The notes: generated from the sequence alone by a model not told the origin. A DNA stretch of 64,000 nucleotides from Streptomyces sp. NL15-2K (GCF_030551255.1 NZ_CP130630.1:4135501-4199500), one strand, 5' to 3'. Positions 1 through 8,478 are shown, counted from the first letter of the stretch. Numbers and translations: made by a program.

Positions 1-278
1 CGCGCGCCCCGGCTCTCCGCGATGCGGTGAGCGTCGCGCAGCGCCTCGGCCATACGGGCCGCCAGGAAGCGGAGTTGCGCGGAGGTGGCCTTGTCGTCGG
101 CGAGTATGTCGGCCGCGTGGTCGAGGAGTTCGCCGGCCATACCGAGCTGCACGCTCTCGATGTTGTCGGCGACGCGGGAGAGGTAGCCGGTCCCGTCGGT
201 CACCAGGTAGCAAAGCTTGCCTCCTGACCCTGCCCAGGGCAGCAGTCGTGCGCCGCCCACGCCGTTCGCGCTGTTCAT
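1..278 (-). CDS. Conserved actinobacterial small protein, 3' end off the left edge
   Basis: An open frame starts at ATG 278 and runs leftward off the window, so only the first 92 residues are visible. The protein starts MNSANGVGGARLLPW and continues into an amphipathic segment rich in Ala, Leu, Asp and Arg (residues about 35-90) that looks helical. I see no catalytic motif. The gene begins 8 bases after the stop of the small gene at 287-442 on the same strand, so the two are probably co-transcribed and coupled. They lie divergent from an XRE/DUF397 pair, an arrangement common in Streptomyces. I do not recognise a function. Confidence 0.6.
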   Translation of the reverse strand, partial: MNSANGVGGARLLPWAGSGGKLCYLVTDGTGYLSRVADNIESVQLGMAGELLDHAADILADDKATSAQLRFLAARMAEALRDAHRIAESRGA

Positions 279-286
279 GCCGTCCG

Positions 287-442
287 TCACCTGCCGGCCT
301 TCACTACCACTGTGGGCATGCCGCCGCACGATCCGATACCGATCCCGGGTACGGCGACCGGACGTGCCGCCTGCGGGGATCGAATGGGGCGGCGCAGGAA
401 TCGCCACAGCGACTGGAAGAGGCGGGCGATACGGTGACTCAT
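287..442 (-). CDS. Small basic hypothetical protein (51 aa)
   Basis: The start at ATG 442 is supported by a GGAG ribosome site 8 bases upstream. The longer frame from 532 lacks such support. The 51-residue product begins MSHRIARLFQSLWRFLRR, a cationic amphipathic stretch, followed by a Pro/Gly-rich tail ending in KAGR. It is followed 8 bases later by the partial gene that leaves the window, so it is likely the first gene of a short operon running left. Function is unknown; a membrane-associated peptide is possible from composition alone. Confidence 0.5.
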   Translation of the reverse strand: MSHRIARLFQSLWRFLRRPIRSPQAARPVAVPGIGIGSCGGMPTVVVKAGR

Positions 443-605
443 GTCGTCAGCTCCGTTGCGTTCGTTGATGGCCATGCCCCCGGACCGGTCGGACGGTCGC
501 GGGGGTCTCGCGTTCTGTAGCGATCCACTCACAGAGTGAGACGGGTCGGGCTAGGCTCGCCAGAGGGTCGGGTGTGACCAGGCATTTGTCACAAGGGAGT
601 TGGCC

Positions 606-1400
606 ATGACCAACACGTACGGTGACTGGCTCAGGCAGAAGCGTGAGACGGCGGGGCTGACACAGCAGCAGCTGGCCGACCGGGCGATCATGACGCGTTC
701 GCACATCGCGCATATCGAGGCGGGGCGGCGGGTGCCTTCGAAGGAGGACGCGCGGCGGCTGGACAGGGCTCTGGGCACGGGGAATGTGCTGAGTAGCTTT
801 CTGCCGCAGGACGATGTGGCGACGGCCGACTACTTCGAGGCGGTGCGCGTACTCGAACAGCAGGCGGTGATGATCCGCGAGTACGCGCTGGCGTACTTCC
901 CGGGCATCCTCCAGACGAAAAGGTACGCACGTGCGGTCCTGGGCTCGGCGTTCCCTCCGGTGAGTGAGGAGGAATGTGACAGGCGCGTGGTCACACGCCT
1001 GGAGCGCGCGAAGATCCTCGAAGATCCCCTGACGCCCGTGGTCTGGGCGCTGCTTGACGAGGCGCTACTACGGCGCCCTGTAGGCAGCCGGGACGTCATG
1101 GGGGAGCAGATCCTGCACGTCGTACGTCTCGCCGAGACCGGACGTATCCGCGCGCATGTGATGCCGTTTGACGTGGGTTTTCATCCACTCATCGGCAGCA
1201 TGCTCACGCTGATGTGGTTCGAGGACCAACCGCCGCTGGCATACGGTGAAGGCGGGCATACAGCGAGGTTGCACGATTCCCCGGCCGTGGTCCGGAAGTG
1301 GCAGCATCGCTACGACCTCGCGCTGAGCGACGCGCTGCCGCAGAAGGAATCACTGGCCCTGCTAAGGGCCACTGCTGAGGAGTACGGACACCATGACTGA
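606..1400 (+). CDS. XRE-family helix-turn-helix regulator with DUF5753 domain
   Basis: This 264-residue DNA-binding protein has an N-terminal XRE helix-turn-helix (residues about 10-60, core GLTQQQLADRA then SHIAHIEAGRR). The C-terminal DUF5753 ligand/sensor-like region is recognisable by YFEAVRVLEQQA and FPGILQTKRYAR. The ATG at 606 has AAGGGAG at 592-598; the in-frame TTG at 600 is less convincing. The stop overlaps the next start by 8 bases, so it is translationally coupled to the DUF397 gene. Such pairs are abundant in Streptomyces and affect development or antibiotic production; the specific target here is unknown. Confidence 0.9.
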   Translation: MTNTYGDWLRQKRETAGLTQQQLADRAIMTRSHIAHIEAGRRVPSKEDARRLDRALGTGNVLSSFLPQDDVATADYFEAVRVLEQQAVMIREYALAYFPGILQTKRYARAVLGSAFPPVSEEECDRRVVTRLERAKILEDPLTPVVWALLDEALLRRPVGSRDVMGEQILHVVRLAETGRIRAHVMPFDVGFHPLIGSMLTLMWFEDQPPLAYGEGGHTARLHDSPAVVRKWQHRYDLALSDALPQKESLALLRATAEEYGHHD

Positions 1401-1608
1401 CCGATCCATCCCGAACGCGGCCATGCTGAGCGGCTGGCGCAAGTCGTCGCACAGCGATGACAACGCGGGCAGCTGCCTCGAAGTCCTCGACAACCACCCC
1501 TCCGGCATCCCCGTCCGCGACTCCAAGGTCCCGCACGGCCCGGCACTGGTCTTCCCCGCCGCCGGCTGGTCGGCCTTCGTCTCAGCCGTCAAGGAATCCC
1601 AGCCCTGA
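1393..1608 (+). CDS. DUF397 domain protein
   Basis: The 71-residue product has the DUF397 layout: GWRKSSHS near residue 15, then SCLEV, the VRDSK motif near residue 42 and a C-terminal WSAFVSAVK helix. DUF397 proteins are usually encoded directly beside an XRE/DUF5753 regulator and are thought to modulate or antagonise it. Here the ATG lies inside the end of the XRE gene (overlap 1393-1400), which fits strict co-expression. The biochemical role of the family is unresolved. Confidence 0.9.
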   Translation: MTDRSIPNAAMLSGWRKSSHSDDNAGSCLEVLDNHPSGIPVRDSKVPHGPALVFPAAGWSAFVSAVKESQP

Positions 1609-1664
1609 GCCACGAACGCCGCGTGGAGCCGGCGGCGAGCAAAGTTGGCCATTAGACCTTCGGG

Positions 1665-2384
1665 TCACCAAGGCAGCTCTCCTGCGTCGTTGAAGAAGCC
1701 GCCGGTGGGGCCGTCATCGGGCAGGGTCGCGAGCCGGATCGCGGTCGCCGCGCCCTGTTCCGGGGTGCGAACGCCGCTGAAACCCGTGAGGTCGGTCGCG
1801 CAAAAGCCGGGGCAGGCGGCGTTGATCAGGATGTTCGTGTCACGCAGTTCCTTGGCGTACTGGATCGTGACGGCGTTCAGGAACGTCTTCGTCGGCGTGT
1901 AAGCGCCGTCGATCGGGCCCGTTTCGGCGCCGGCAGTGGTCTGCAGGGTGAGTGAGCCCAACCCGCTGGACACGTTCACGATCCGCGGCGCCCCCGAGCG
2001 GCGCAGCAACGGCAGCATCGCGTTGGTGACGCGGATGACGCCGATCACGTTGGTCTCCACGGCCGCCCGCACCGTCGCGACGTCGGCGGTGGTAGGCGTC
2101 TGTTGCGTGCCGCCCCCGGCGTTGTTGACGAGCGCGTCGAGGCGTCCGGCGCGGTCCTCGATCAGCCCGGCGGCGGCGGCCACGCTCGCGTCGTCGGTCA
2201 CGTCGAGCGGTACGCCGAACGCGTCGACGTCGGCCGCACGCAGTTTCTCCACAGCGGCCTCGCGACGCTCATCGTTCCGGGCGCCGACACCGACCCTCCA
2301 GCCGAGGGCGCCCAGACCGGCCGCGATCTCGTACCCGATGCCCTTGTTCGCGCCGGTCACCAGCGCGATCGTCTGTTCGCTCAT
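1665..2384 (-). CDS. Short-chain dehydrogenase/reductase (SDR)
   Basis: A 239-residue classical SDR oxidoreductase. It has the nucleotide-binding TGANKGIG motif near residue 10, NNAGGG near residue 87 and the active-site serine region VNVSSGLGSL. The catalytic YxxxK is present as YTPTK, followed by NAACPGF. NADP(H) preference is plausible from basic residues after the second strand but not proven. The start at ATG 2384 has AGGA 8 bases upstream; an ATG at 2393 is an alternative. The gene is transcribed divergently from a LysR regulator with an inverted repeat between them, so it is the likely regulated target. The substrate is unknown. Confidence 0.9.
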   Translation of the reverse strand: MSEQTIALVTGANKGIGYEIAAGLGALGWRVGVGARNDERREAAVEKLRAADVDAFGVPLDVTDDASVAAAAGLIEDRAGRLDALVNNAGGGTQQTPTTADVATVRAAVETNVIGVIRVTNAMLPLLRRSGAPRIVNVSSGLGSLTLQTTAGAETGPIDGAYTPTKTFLNAVTIQYAKELRDTNILINAACPGFCATDLTGFSGVRTPEQGAATAIRLATLPDDGPTGGFFNDAGELPW

Positions 2385-2440
2385 ACGGCTCATCCTGTCC
2401 GGACCAGGGGGAACCGGCCAACACCGATCGGGTGGGCAGC

Positions 2441-2478
2441 GATACCGCGCGGGTATCGATCCCGAGGGGGCCGATACC
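2441..2478. promoter_or_regulatory. Probable LysR-type operator between SDR and LysR genes
   Basis: A perfect inverted repeat GATACC-N5-GGTATC lies at 2441-2457 and contains the T-N11-A pattern typical of LysR recognition sites. A further direct half-site GATACC lies at 2473-2478, just before the GTG of the LysR gene. The position in the divergent intergenic region fits autoregulation plus control of the SDR gene. Confidence 0.6.
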
Positions 2479-2486
2479 ATGACGGC

Positions 2487-3362
2487 GTGGAGACACGGGA
2501 GTTGCGGTACTTCGTCGCCGTCGCCGAAGAGCTGCACTTCGGGAGGGCCGCGCAGCGGCTCGGGCTCACGCAGCCCCCGCTGTCGCGGGCGATCCACCAA
2601 CTCGAACGGCGCCTCGGGGCGGTGCTGCTGGAACGCACAAGCCGCACGGTCACTCTGACGGAGGCCGGGTCGGTGCTCCTGCGGGAGGCCCGAGCGGCGC
2701 TGGACGCGGTCGAGGCCGCCGAGCGCCGCACCCGCCGCGCCGCCCTCGCCGCGGCGGGCCACGTCGGCGTGGTCCTCGCCATGAAGGCCGGCGCGTCCGG
2801 CGAACTGCTGGCGAAACTGCTCGATGCCTACGCCGCCGAACCCGATGCGGTCACCGTCGACCTGCTCCTGTGCGGGCCGGCCGAGAGTGAACGACTGCTG
2901 CGCGACGGACGCGCCGATGTGGCTCTGCTGCACCGGCCGTTCGAGTCGACGGCCGGACTCGACATCGAAGAGCTCGGCACGGAGGGACAGGTCGTGATTC
3001 TGCCGGCCGGGCATCCCCTCACCGTCCGGAAGCAGGTGCGGTTGGCCGAAGTCACCGAGTTGCCTGGCCTGCCGTTGCCACGCTGGCCCGGCCGAGACGG
3101 CACGTACCCGGACGGCCCCGGTCCGCAGGTTCGGAACCCCGCGCAGTTACTCCAGCTGATCGCGCTCGGTCGCGCTTGCTGCATCGCACCGGAGTGGGCC
3201 CGAGACCAACTCCTCGACGGCCTCGCTGCCGTGCCGGTGCTGGACGCACCGACGATCACGACCGTGATCGCATGGCCGCCCCACAGCCGGTCCCGAGCCG
3301 TCGCGGGGCTCGTCCAGGCCGCGACACGTCTCTGGCCTCCCCGTTTCGCTTCCGGTGGCTGA
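2487..3362 (+). CDS. LysR-family transcriptional regulator
   Basis: The protein has 291 residues from GTG 2487. The N-terminal winged HTH is classic (ELRYFVAVAEELHFG, then RAAQRLGLTQPPLSR and LERRLGAVLLER). A substrate-binding-like domain follows from about residue 90. The in-frame extension back to 2103 overlaps the divergent SDR gene and lacks LysR homology, so GTG is preferred. Divergence from the SDR gene, with a LysR-like palindrome in between, suggests it controls that gene and itself. The effector is unknown. Confidence 0.92.
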   Translation: METRELRYFVAVAEELHFGRAAQRLGLTQPPLSRAIHQLERRLGAVLLERTSRTVTLTEAGSVLLREARAALDAVEAAERRTRRAALAAAGHVGVVLAMKAGASGELLAKLLDAYAAEPDAVTVDLLLCGPAESERLLRDGRADVALLHRPFESTAGLDIEELGTEGQVVILPAGHPLTVRKQVRLAEVTELPGLPLPRWPGRDGTYPDGPGPQVRNPAQLLQLIALGRACCIAPEWARDQLLDGLAAVPVLDAPTITTVIAWPPHSRSRAVAGLVQAATRLWPPRFASGG

Positions 3363-3439
3363 GCTGGTGTGATGGCCATGAAGCGGCGGTTCTGGTTGTT
3401 GGCTGCCGGACGGGCATGGTGGAGGCCCGACGCGGAGGT

Positions 3440-3640
3440 AACCGGAGCGATCGTCGTGGGCATCGGACCGTCCAGGCCCGACCGGGCACCCGGCGGCGTG
3501 AGGAAGCCCGCCCCCTATCCCCGGACGGTGTCACCGGACGCGGAGCGAAGGCGGGTGACCAGGACATCCAACACCGTTCGGGATGTCCGCAGTGACCACG
3601 TACGGGTCCAAGACTCACTCCTGCTCACTGATCAGGAACG
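3440..3640 (+). mobile_element. Solo right end / omega-RNA relic of an IS607-type element
   Basis: This segment resembles, in the same order, the right end of the intact IS607-family element (minus strand of about 15452-15690). Shared blocks include GGGCATCGGACCGTCCAGG, GGCGTGAGGAA.CCCGCCC, ACCGTTCGGGATG, CTCACTCCTG and the terminal AGGAACGGT. One frame still encodes GHRTVQA...REEARP, matching the tail of the intact TnpB (GHRTVQA...REETRP). No tnpA or complete tnpB accompanies it. It lies directly upstream of a 5'-truncated glycosyltransferase fragment, so the element probably inserted in that gene and then lost its body. Whether the RNA is still made is unknown. Confidence 0.65.
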
Positions 3641-3999
3641 GTACGCAGGCCGATCAGGCGGGCGGCTTCCCTGGAGGGCCGCAGCAGGGGCAGAACGGCG
3701 AGACGCCGGGCGGCGGTCAGATGGTGCCCGGCGGTGGCAACGGCGAGCTCATCTCGTATCTCGAGAAGCACCAGGACGGCGCCAAGTGGCTGCTGGCGAT
3801 GTCGAGTTCGCAGAGCGCTGCGCAGCTCATCGTCAGCAGCGGTGAACCCGTCATCTCCATGTGAGGCTGGTCCGGCAGCGACAAGGCGATGACCCTGGCC
3901 AAGCTCAAGGAGCTGGTGAAGAAGGGCGAGTTGCGCTACCTCCAGATCGGTGGGAGCGGCATGGCCGGCGGACCCTGCGGCGGGTCCGACGTCAGCTGA
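3640..3999 (+). pseudogene. C-terminal fragment of a PMT/ArnT-like glycosyltransferase with an internal stop
   Basis: The frame encodes a Gly/Gln-rich linker, then GELISYLEKHQDGAKWLLAM, SSQSAAQLIVSSGEPVISM, a TGA at 3862-3864, and in the same frame GWSGSDKAMTLAKLKELV and GELRYLQIGG. This matches the soluble C-terminal domain of the Streptomyces family-39-like membrane glycosyltransferases, where the residue at the stop is normally Gly. All membrane segments and the catalytic N-terminus are missing; the upstream junction is the IS607-type right end. The tail after the last conserved block is also short. It is a decayed remnant, not a functional gene. Confidence 0.8.
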
Positions 4000-4024
4000 C
4001 GCCGGAGACGGATTCCATGCACAA

Positions 4025-4055
4025 CGGCCCCCGGCCTTCCCGCCGGGGGCCGTTT
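4025..4055 (+). terminator. Rho-independent-like hairpin
   Basis: CGGCCCCCGGC (4025-4035) pairs with GCCGGGGGCCG (4042-4052), followed by a short T-run. It lies after the glycosyltransferase remnant and before the nuclease promoter region. Confidence 0.7.
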
Positions 4056-4110
4056 CGGCATATCAACTCGCGTAGACAAGGGGCGATTTGCCGGTCCCGG
4101 TCACCCAATC

Positions 4111-4143
4111 GACATGTGACGTCCATGGACAGGGCCACATGTC
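4111..4143. promoter_or_regulatory. Nested palindrome upstream of the secreted nuclease gene
   Basis: GACATGTG (4111-4118) and CACATGTC (4136-4143) form a perfect 8-bp inverted repeat, with a second perfect palindrome GTCCATGGAC at 4121-4130 between them. It lies about 60-90 bases upstream of the nuclease start. A regulator-binding site is a reasonable guess; no regulator is identified. Confidence 0.4.
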
Positions 4144-4200
4144 CATGTCACTCTCCCGTGTGCCGCCTTCCATTCAACCCGCGTAGATGGGACACCCCAC

Positions 4201-5004
4201 ATGCTGGCGACACGCATACGCCGCTGGAAGCCCGTGGCCCTGACCACCGCCGCCGTACTGGTCGGCCTGGCCACCCCGGCCCTGACCGCGACCTCGGCCG
4301 CGGCCACGACGACCGCGTACGACTCGACGTACTACAAGAGCGCGATCGGCAAGACGGGTACCGGCCTGAAGTCGGCCCTGCACACGATCATCACCCCCCA
4401 GACGAAGCTCTCGTACTCCGCCGTCTGGGAAGCGCTGAAGGCGACCGACCAGGACCCGAACAACAGCAACAACGTCAAGCTGCTCTACTCGGGGATCTCC
4501 CGCAGCAAGTCCCTGAACGGCGGCGACACCGGCGACTGGAACCGCGAGCACGTGTGGGCCCAGTCCCACGGCGACTTCGGCACCTCGGCCGGCCCGGGCA
4601 CCGACCTCCACCACCTCCGCCCCGAGGACGTGCAGGTCAACTCCATCCGCGGCAACAAGGACTTCGACAACGGCGGCAGCAGCTTCACCAACTCCGGCGG
4701 CAGCCTCACCGACTCCAACTCCTTCGAGCCCCGCGACGCCGTCAAGGGCGACGTGGCCCGCATGATCCTCTACATGGCGGTCCGCTACGAGGGCGACGAC
4801 AGCTGGCCCGACCTGGAGCCCAACGACGCCGTCACCAACGGCAGCGTCCCCCTCCACGGCCGCCTCTCGGTCCTGAAGCAGTGGAACGACGAGGACCCGC
4901 CGGACGCCTTCGAGGAGCGCCGCAACCAGCTCATCTACGACACCTACCAGAAGAACCGCAACCCCTTCATCGACCATCCGGAGTGGGTCGAGGCGATCTG
5001 GTAG
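4201..5004 (+). CDS. Secreted endonuclease I family nuclease
   Basis: The 267-residue protein has a Sec-type signal peptide (RIRRWK then a hydrophobic segment, with likely cleavage after ATSAAA near residue 35). An Endonuclease_1 (His-Me finger) domain follows. The signature NREHVWAQSHG near residue 115 and DLHHLRP near residue 135 contain the expected metal and general-base histidines. EndA/EndoI relatives cut DNA or RNA non-specifically, so the probable role is extracellular nucleic-acid degradation or nutrient recovery. The gene stands alone, with a nested palindrome upstream. The ribosome site (GGGA) is weak, so the start is likely but not certain. Confidence 0.9.
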   Translation: MLATRIRRWKPVALTTAAVLVGLATPALTATSAAATTTAYDSTYYKSAIGKTGTGLKSALHTIITPQTKLSYSAVWEALKATDQDPNNSNNVKLLYSGISRSKSLNGGDTGDWNREHVWAQSHGDFGTSAGPGTDLHHLRPEDVQVNSIRGNKDFDNGGSSFTNSGGSLTDSNSFEPRDAVKGDVARMILYMAVRYEGDDSWPDLEPNDAVTNGSVPLHGRLSVLKQWNDEDPPDAFEERRNQLIYDTYQKNRNPFIDHPEWVEAIW

Positions 5005-5074
5005 AAGCGGTCCACACCGGGCGCGGTGCCCCGCCGCACCGCGCCCCGTCCGTGATCCGCTTCCCCGTCGCGGA

Positions 5075-6067
5075 TCACGGACGTCGGCACTCGGCCTCGA
5101 GAACTTCCGCCAATCGGGAGACGGCGGTCAGATCCGGCAAGGTCCGCAGACAAGCGACGACCAGATTGCTCGCGAACTCGCGCTGTGCGGCGGTCACGGT
5201 CGGGTCGACCGCGCACTCGGCCTGTACCTGGACGAAGTTCAGGTCCGTTGCGAAAAGCATCGAGAACGAGTCCAGGCCCTTGATGACCGCCGGGCCTCCG
5301 GCATCCAGATACGCGCGCATCAACCGCCGGGCGGAATCGGCATGGAAGTGGTTCCCGCCCGCCCATACGTACACGGCACGTGCGAGTTCGCGTTCCGCCG
5401 AGATGGATCCGGCATTGTCCCAGTCGAGGAGAACCGGCCCGCCCGGCCCGACCAGAACATTCCGGGGCTGCATGTCGAGATGTGACGTCACCAGATCATC
5501 GCCGGTACCGGACGGCGTGACATGGAGCGCCAGTTCTGCCGCTGAGGTGTCGATGAACCGGCCCAGCGCGTCCGACCACGGCAGGTCGGCCCGGCGGATT
5601 TCCTTGTGCAGCTTTTCCCAGTCGGCACCCTGAGGACACTGTTCGTACCAGGCATTCGGTGTCTCGTCCGCGCTCTCTCCGGCCCGGTGGAGCATGGCCA
5701 GGGTCCGGCCGCACCAGCTCAGTATCTCCGGATCGGAAGCGTCCGTCTCGGTTCCGTCGACCCAGTCGTACAGCTTCACATAGGACCCGCCGAGCGAGGG
5801 GGCGAGCTGCGAAACGTACGCGTCGGTGCGATTCGGGATGAGCCGTGGCGAGGAAATGCCCAGCTTCTCCGTGGCGTTCCGCAGTGCCGCTTCCCGGTCG
5901 ATCTGCCGCTCGTCACAGCCGAAGAGCAACTCCTTCACCGCCCATGAGGAGCCGTTCGCCGACAACTTCCAGATCTGCCCCAGCGCGCCACGGGTGACCG
6001 GTGTCATCGTCCACGGTCCGGTGCCCAGCGCGTAGGTGTCCGCGATGAAGTCGGCTGCACTCTGCAT
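5075..6067 (-). CDS. Aminoglycoside phosphotransferase (APH)-family kinase
   Basis: The product is a 330-residue protein with a protein-kinase-like fold of the APH/choline-kinase superfamily. The catalytic loop is HLDMQPRNVL (residues about 228-237) and the metal-binding motif follows as LLDWDNAG. An N-terminal lobe lysine is likely in WAVKELLFG. The ATG at 6067 has GAGAGG about 7 bases upstream; the longer frame to 6181 has no such site. Family members phosphorylate small molecules such as aminoglycosides, homoserine or choline, and the substrate cannot be told here. It is divergent from the DUF1062 gene; the 273 bases between them show no clear gene. Confidence 0.85.
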   Translation of the reverse strand: MQSAADFIADTYALGTGPWTMTPVTRGALGQIWKLSANGSSWAVKELLFGCDERQIDREAALRNATEKLGISSPRLIPNRTDAYVSQLAPSLGGSYVKLYDWVDGTETDASDPEILSWCGRTLAMLHRAGESADETPNAWYEQCPQGADWEKLHKEIRRADLPWSDALGRFIDTSAAELALHVTPSGTGDDLVTSHLDMQPRNVLVGPGGPVLLDWDNAGSISAERELARAVYVWAGGNHFHADSARRLMRAYLDAGGPAVIKGLDSFSMLFATDLNFVQVQAECAVDPTVTAAQREFASNLVVACLRTLPDLTAVSRLAEVLEAECRRP

Positions 6068-6340
6068 GTAGGTGCCTCTCTGGCTGCGGCATTGACGGTC
6101 CACCACTGCGCGGTCGGACCAAGGATTCCACGGAGCCGTACTCCAGCACGCCGAGGCGCTCGAAAACCAGTGGAGCAGCACCGCTGTGCGCCATTACCGT
6201 GCTGCCGAACCAAGTCGTCTGGGCAAGGACGTGCCGTTGTACACCGTGTGAGACCTCCCGAGAGCTGATGTGTCGCGCGTCGCGCATATGCGCCGTGCTC
6301 CTTTTTGCTGCGGACTTCTCACTGAAACCGGTGTACTTCT

Positions 6341-6889
6341 GTGCTCAATAGCTGGGTGGTCATGCCCACCTGCCTGCCGACCGTTCTCCGCCGTTGCCAC
6401 GTGTGCGCGTCCGAGCGCTTCCGGGCAAACGGTAAATTTCGCGTCAACGCAAACCACAAACTCCTCGACGCCTGGCTCCTCGTGCTCTGTACCGTTTGCG
6501 GGGAAACCGCGAAGCTCACGGTCCTGGAGCGGATGAATGTGCGCTCCGTACGATCTGAGCTGCTGGACCGCCTGCATGACAACGACCCAGGACTGGCAGC
6601 CGAGTTGCTCCAGAATCCGGTCATGCGGCGACGCAATCGCATCGCCCTTGACTGGGACAACGCCTGGCGCCTCGACACCGGCGGATCGGATCACCTGGAC
6701 CGCGAGGTGATCGACGTCTCGGTCCGCTTTGCGGCACGGATCCCTGTCCGGCCGGTGCGACTGATCGCTGAAGGGTGCGGTCTTTCGCGGGCCGAGGTCG
6801 AGAGACTGATCAAGGAGGGGAAACTCGTTTCGGCAGTCCGGCTGAACGGCAAGCTCTCCGGCGACTTCACCTTCACGCTCAAGCGCTGA
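6341..6889 (+). CDS. DUF1062 family protein
   Basis: The protein has 182 residues and starts at GTG 6341. Two CxxC pairs, CHVC near residue 19 and CTVC near residue 50, suggest a zinc ribbon. The conserved FRANGKFRVNANHK, ERMNVRSVR and IALDWDNAWRLD segments match DUF1062 proteins of soil bacteria. A C-terminal segment with LSRAEVERLIKEG resembles an S4-like or HTH-like helix pair. The family has no established function. The gene is monocistronic as far as the spacing shows. Confidence 0.8.
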   Translation: MLNSWVVMPTCLPTVLRRCHVCASERFRANGKFRVNANHKLLDAWLLVLCTVCGETAKLTVLERMNVRSVRSELLDRLHDNDPGLAAELLQNPVMRRRNRIALDWDNAWRLDTGGSDHLDREVIDVSVRFAARIPVRPVRLIAEGCGLSRAEVERLIKEGKLVSAVRLNGKLSGDFTFTLKR

Positions 6890-6958
6890 GCCTCATCGGG
6901 CCAGGGGCCTGTCCGGCATGATCCGCCGGGCAGGCCTGGCCATAGGTACGCTTACGCA

Positions 6959-7507
<549 letters not shown>

Positions 7508-7597
7508 CGAAAGCCCTCGTGGCACAGCAATGGCAGCGAAGCCGAGACACTGCGTCCCCCTCTACCGTGGCGGCCCCTCTGTGAGATCGTTCGGCCC

Positions 7598-7858
7598 ATG
7601 ACCAGCGACTACGACCGCATCCGCGCCGGCATCGAGTTCATGACCGCCTACGTGTCCGGAGACGACCTGCTGTCGGCGTACGTCGCCGAACGGCGACGCG
7701 AGGACCCCATGGCGACCGAGGCCCTCTTGGACGGCACCGCGGCCCTGTGCGCCCAGCTGCTGCGGACGATGGCCCGGATGACCGGGAAGACCGAACACGA
7801 CATCCTGCAAGAGCTTGCCCGTGGCACCCATCGCCATGAGCAGCAGTCCGGGGACTGA
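7598..7858 (+). CDS. Hypothetical small acidic protein (86 aa)
   Basis: The frame begins MTSDYDRIRAGIEFM and is predicted to be all helical, with a conserved-looking ALLDGTAALCAQLLRTMARMTG segment. I do not recognise a domain. It lies 5 bases from the convergent end of the ClpP-like gene. Codon use (G/C third positions) is consistent with a real gene. No ribosome site stands out. Confidence 0.6.
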   Translation: MTSDYDRIRAGIEFMTAYVSGDDLLSAYVAERRREDPMATEALLDGTAALCAQLLRTMARMTGKTEHDILQELARGTHRHEQQSGD

Positions 7859-7863
7859 CTGGC

Positions 7864-8433
7864 TCACTCTCCGGACCTCCGCTGAACAACAGTGTCAACG
7901 AGTCCGTAAATACGCGCCTCTTCAGCACCGAATTCCCGACCCGAGTTCAAATCCCTACGAATCCGCGATCGGTCACCTCCCGTGTGCCGGGCCAGCAGCT
8001 CGGTAACCACTTTTCGCGTATGGCGGATTGCCGGGCTTCCCGCCGGCTTTCCCGGCCTCCGGAGCAGCCGGGCGAGCGGGGCTTCATCCCGCGCCCCTTC
8101 CTCCCTCTCCTCGCGAGGTCCCGTCATCACGATACGGGCGCCCGCCACGGCATGGCGTTTGCCTTGTGCGCCCGCCGAGAGCAGAAGTTGGCCCATCCCC
8201 GCGGCGAGGTCAGTCACGCACGTCGCCACGTCACAACTGACAAACTGCATCGTGTCGTAGATGGCCATCCCGGCGGTGACCGAGCCGCCTGGAGAGTCGA
8301 TGCACAGCAGTATGTCCGCCTCGGGATCGGCATCCGCAAGCAGTAGCAACTGCGCTGCGACGCGGTTGGCCACGTCGTCGTCCACTTCCTGATCAAGCGT
8401 AATGATTCGATTCGGGCGGCTCATTGAGGGCAC
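7864..8433 (-). CDS. ClpP-like protease paralogue lacking the catalytic triad
   Basis: The product (189 residues from GTG 8433, or 186 from ATG 8424) follows the ClpP/crotonase fold: RIITLDQEVDDDVAN, DILLCIDSPGGSVTAGMAIYDTMQ, then DVATCVTDLAAGMGQLLLSAG. In true ClpP the nucleophile serine sits in the AASMG motif; here it reads AAGMG. The catalytic histidine of the MMHQP-type motif is replaced (ARIVMTGP), and the ERDRF-type aspartate is not conserved (NSGREFGAEEA). It is therefore predicted to be proteolytically dead. It could be a structural or regulatory subunit, a repurposed fold, or a gene in decay. It lies next to accessory genes and a ThDP-gene relic. Confidence 0.8.
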   Translation of the reverse strand: MPSMSRPNRIITLDQEVDDDVANRVAAQLLLLADADPEADILLCIDSPGGSVTAGMAIYDTMQFVSCDVATCVTDLAAGMGQLLLSAGAQGKRHAVAGARIVMTGPREEREEGARDEAPLARLLRRPGKPAGSPAIRHTRKVVTELLARHTGGDRSRIRRDLNSGREFGAEEARIYGLVDTVVQRRSGE

Positions 8434-8478
8434 GCGGCGACTCTAATCAACCTATTCGGGACCGGTCCCGCCGGTCCC

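Noticed and set aside
3862..3864. TGA read as selenocysteine
   Set aside because: The family has Gly at this position, no SECIS-like hairpin follows immediately, and the gene is truncated anyway; nonsense mutation is simpler.
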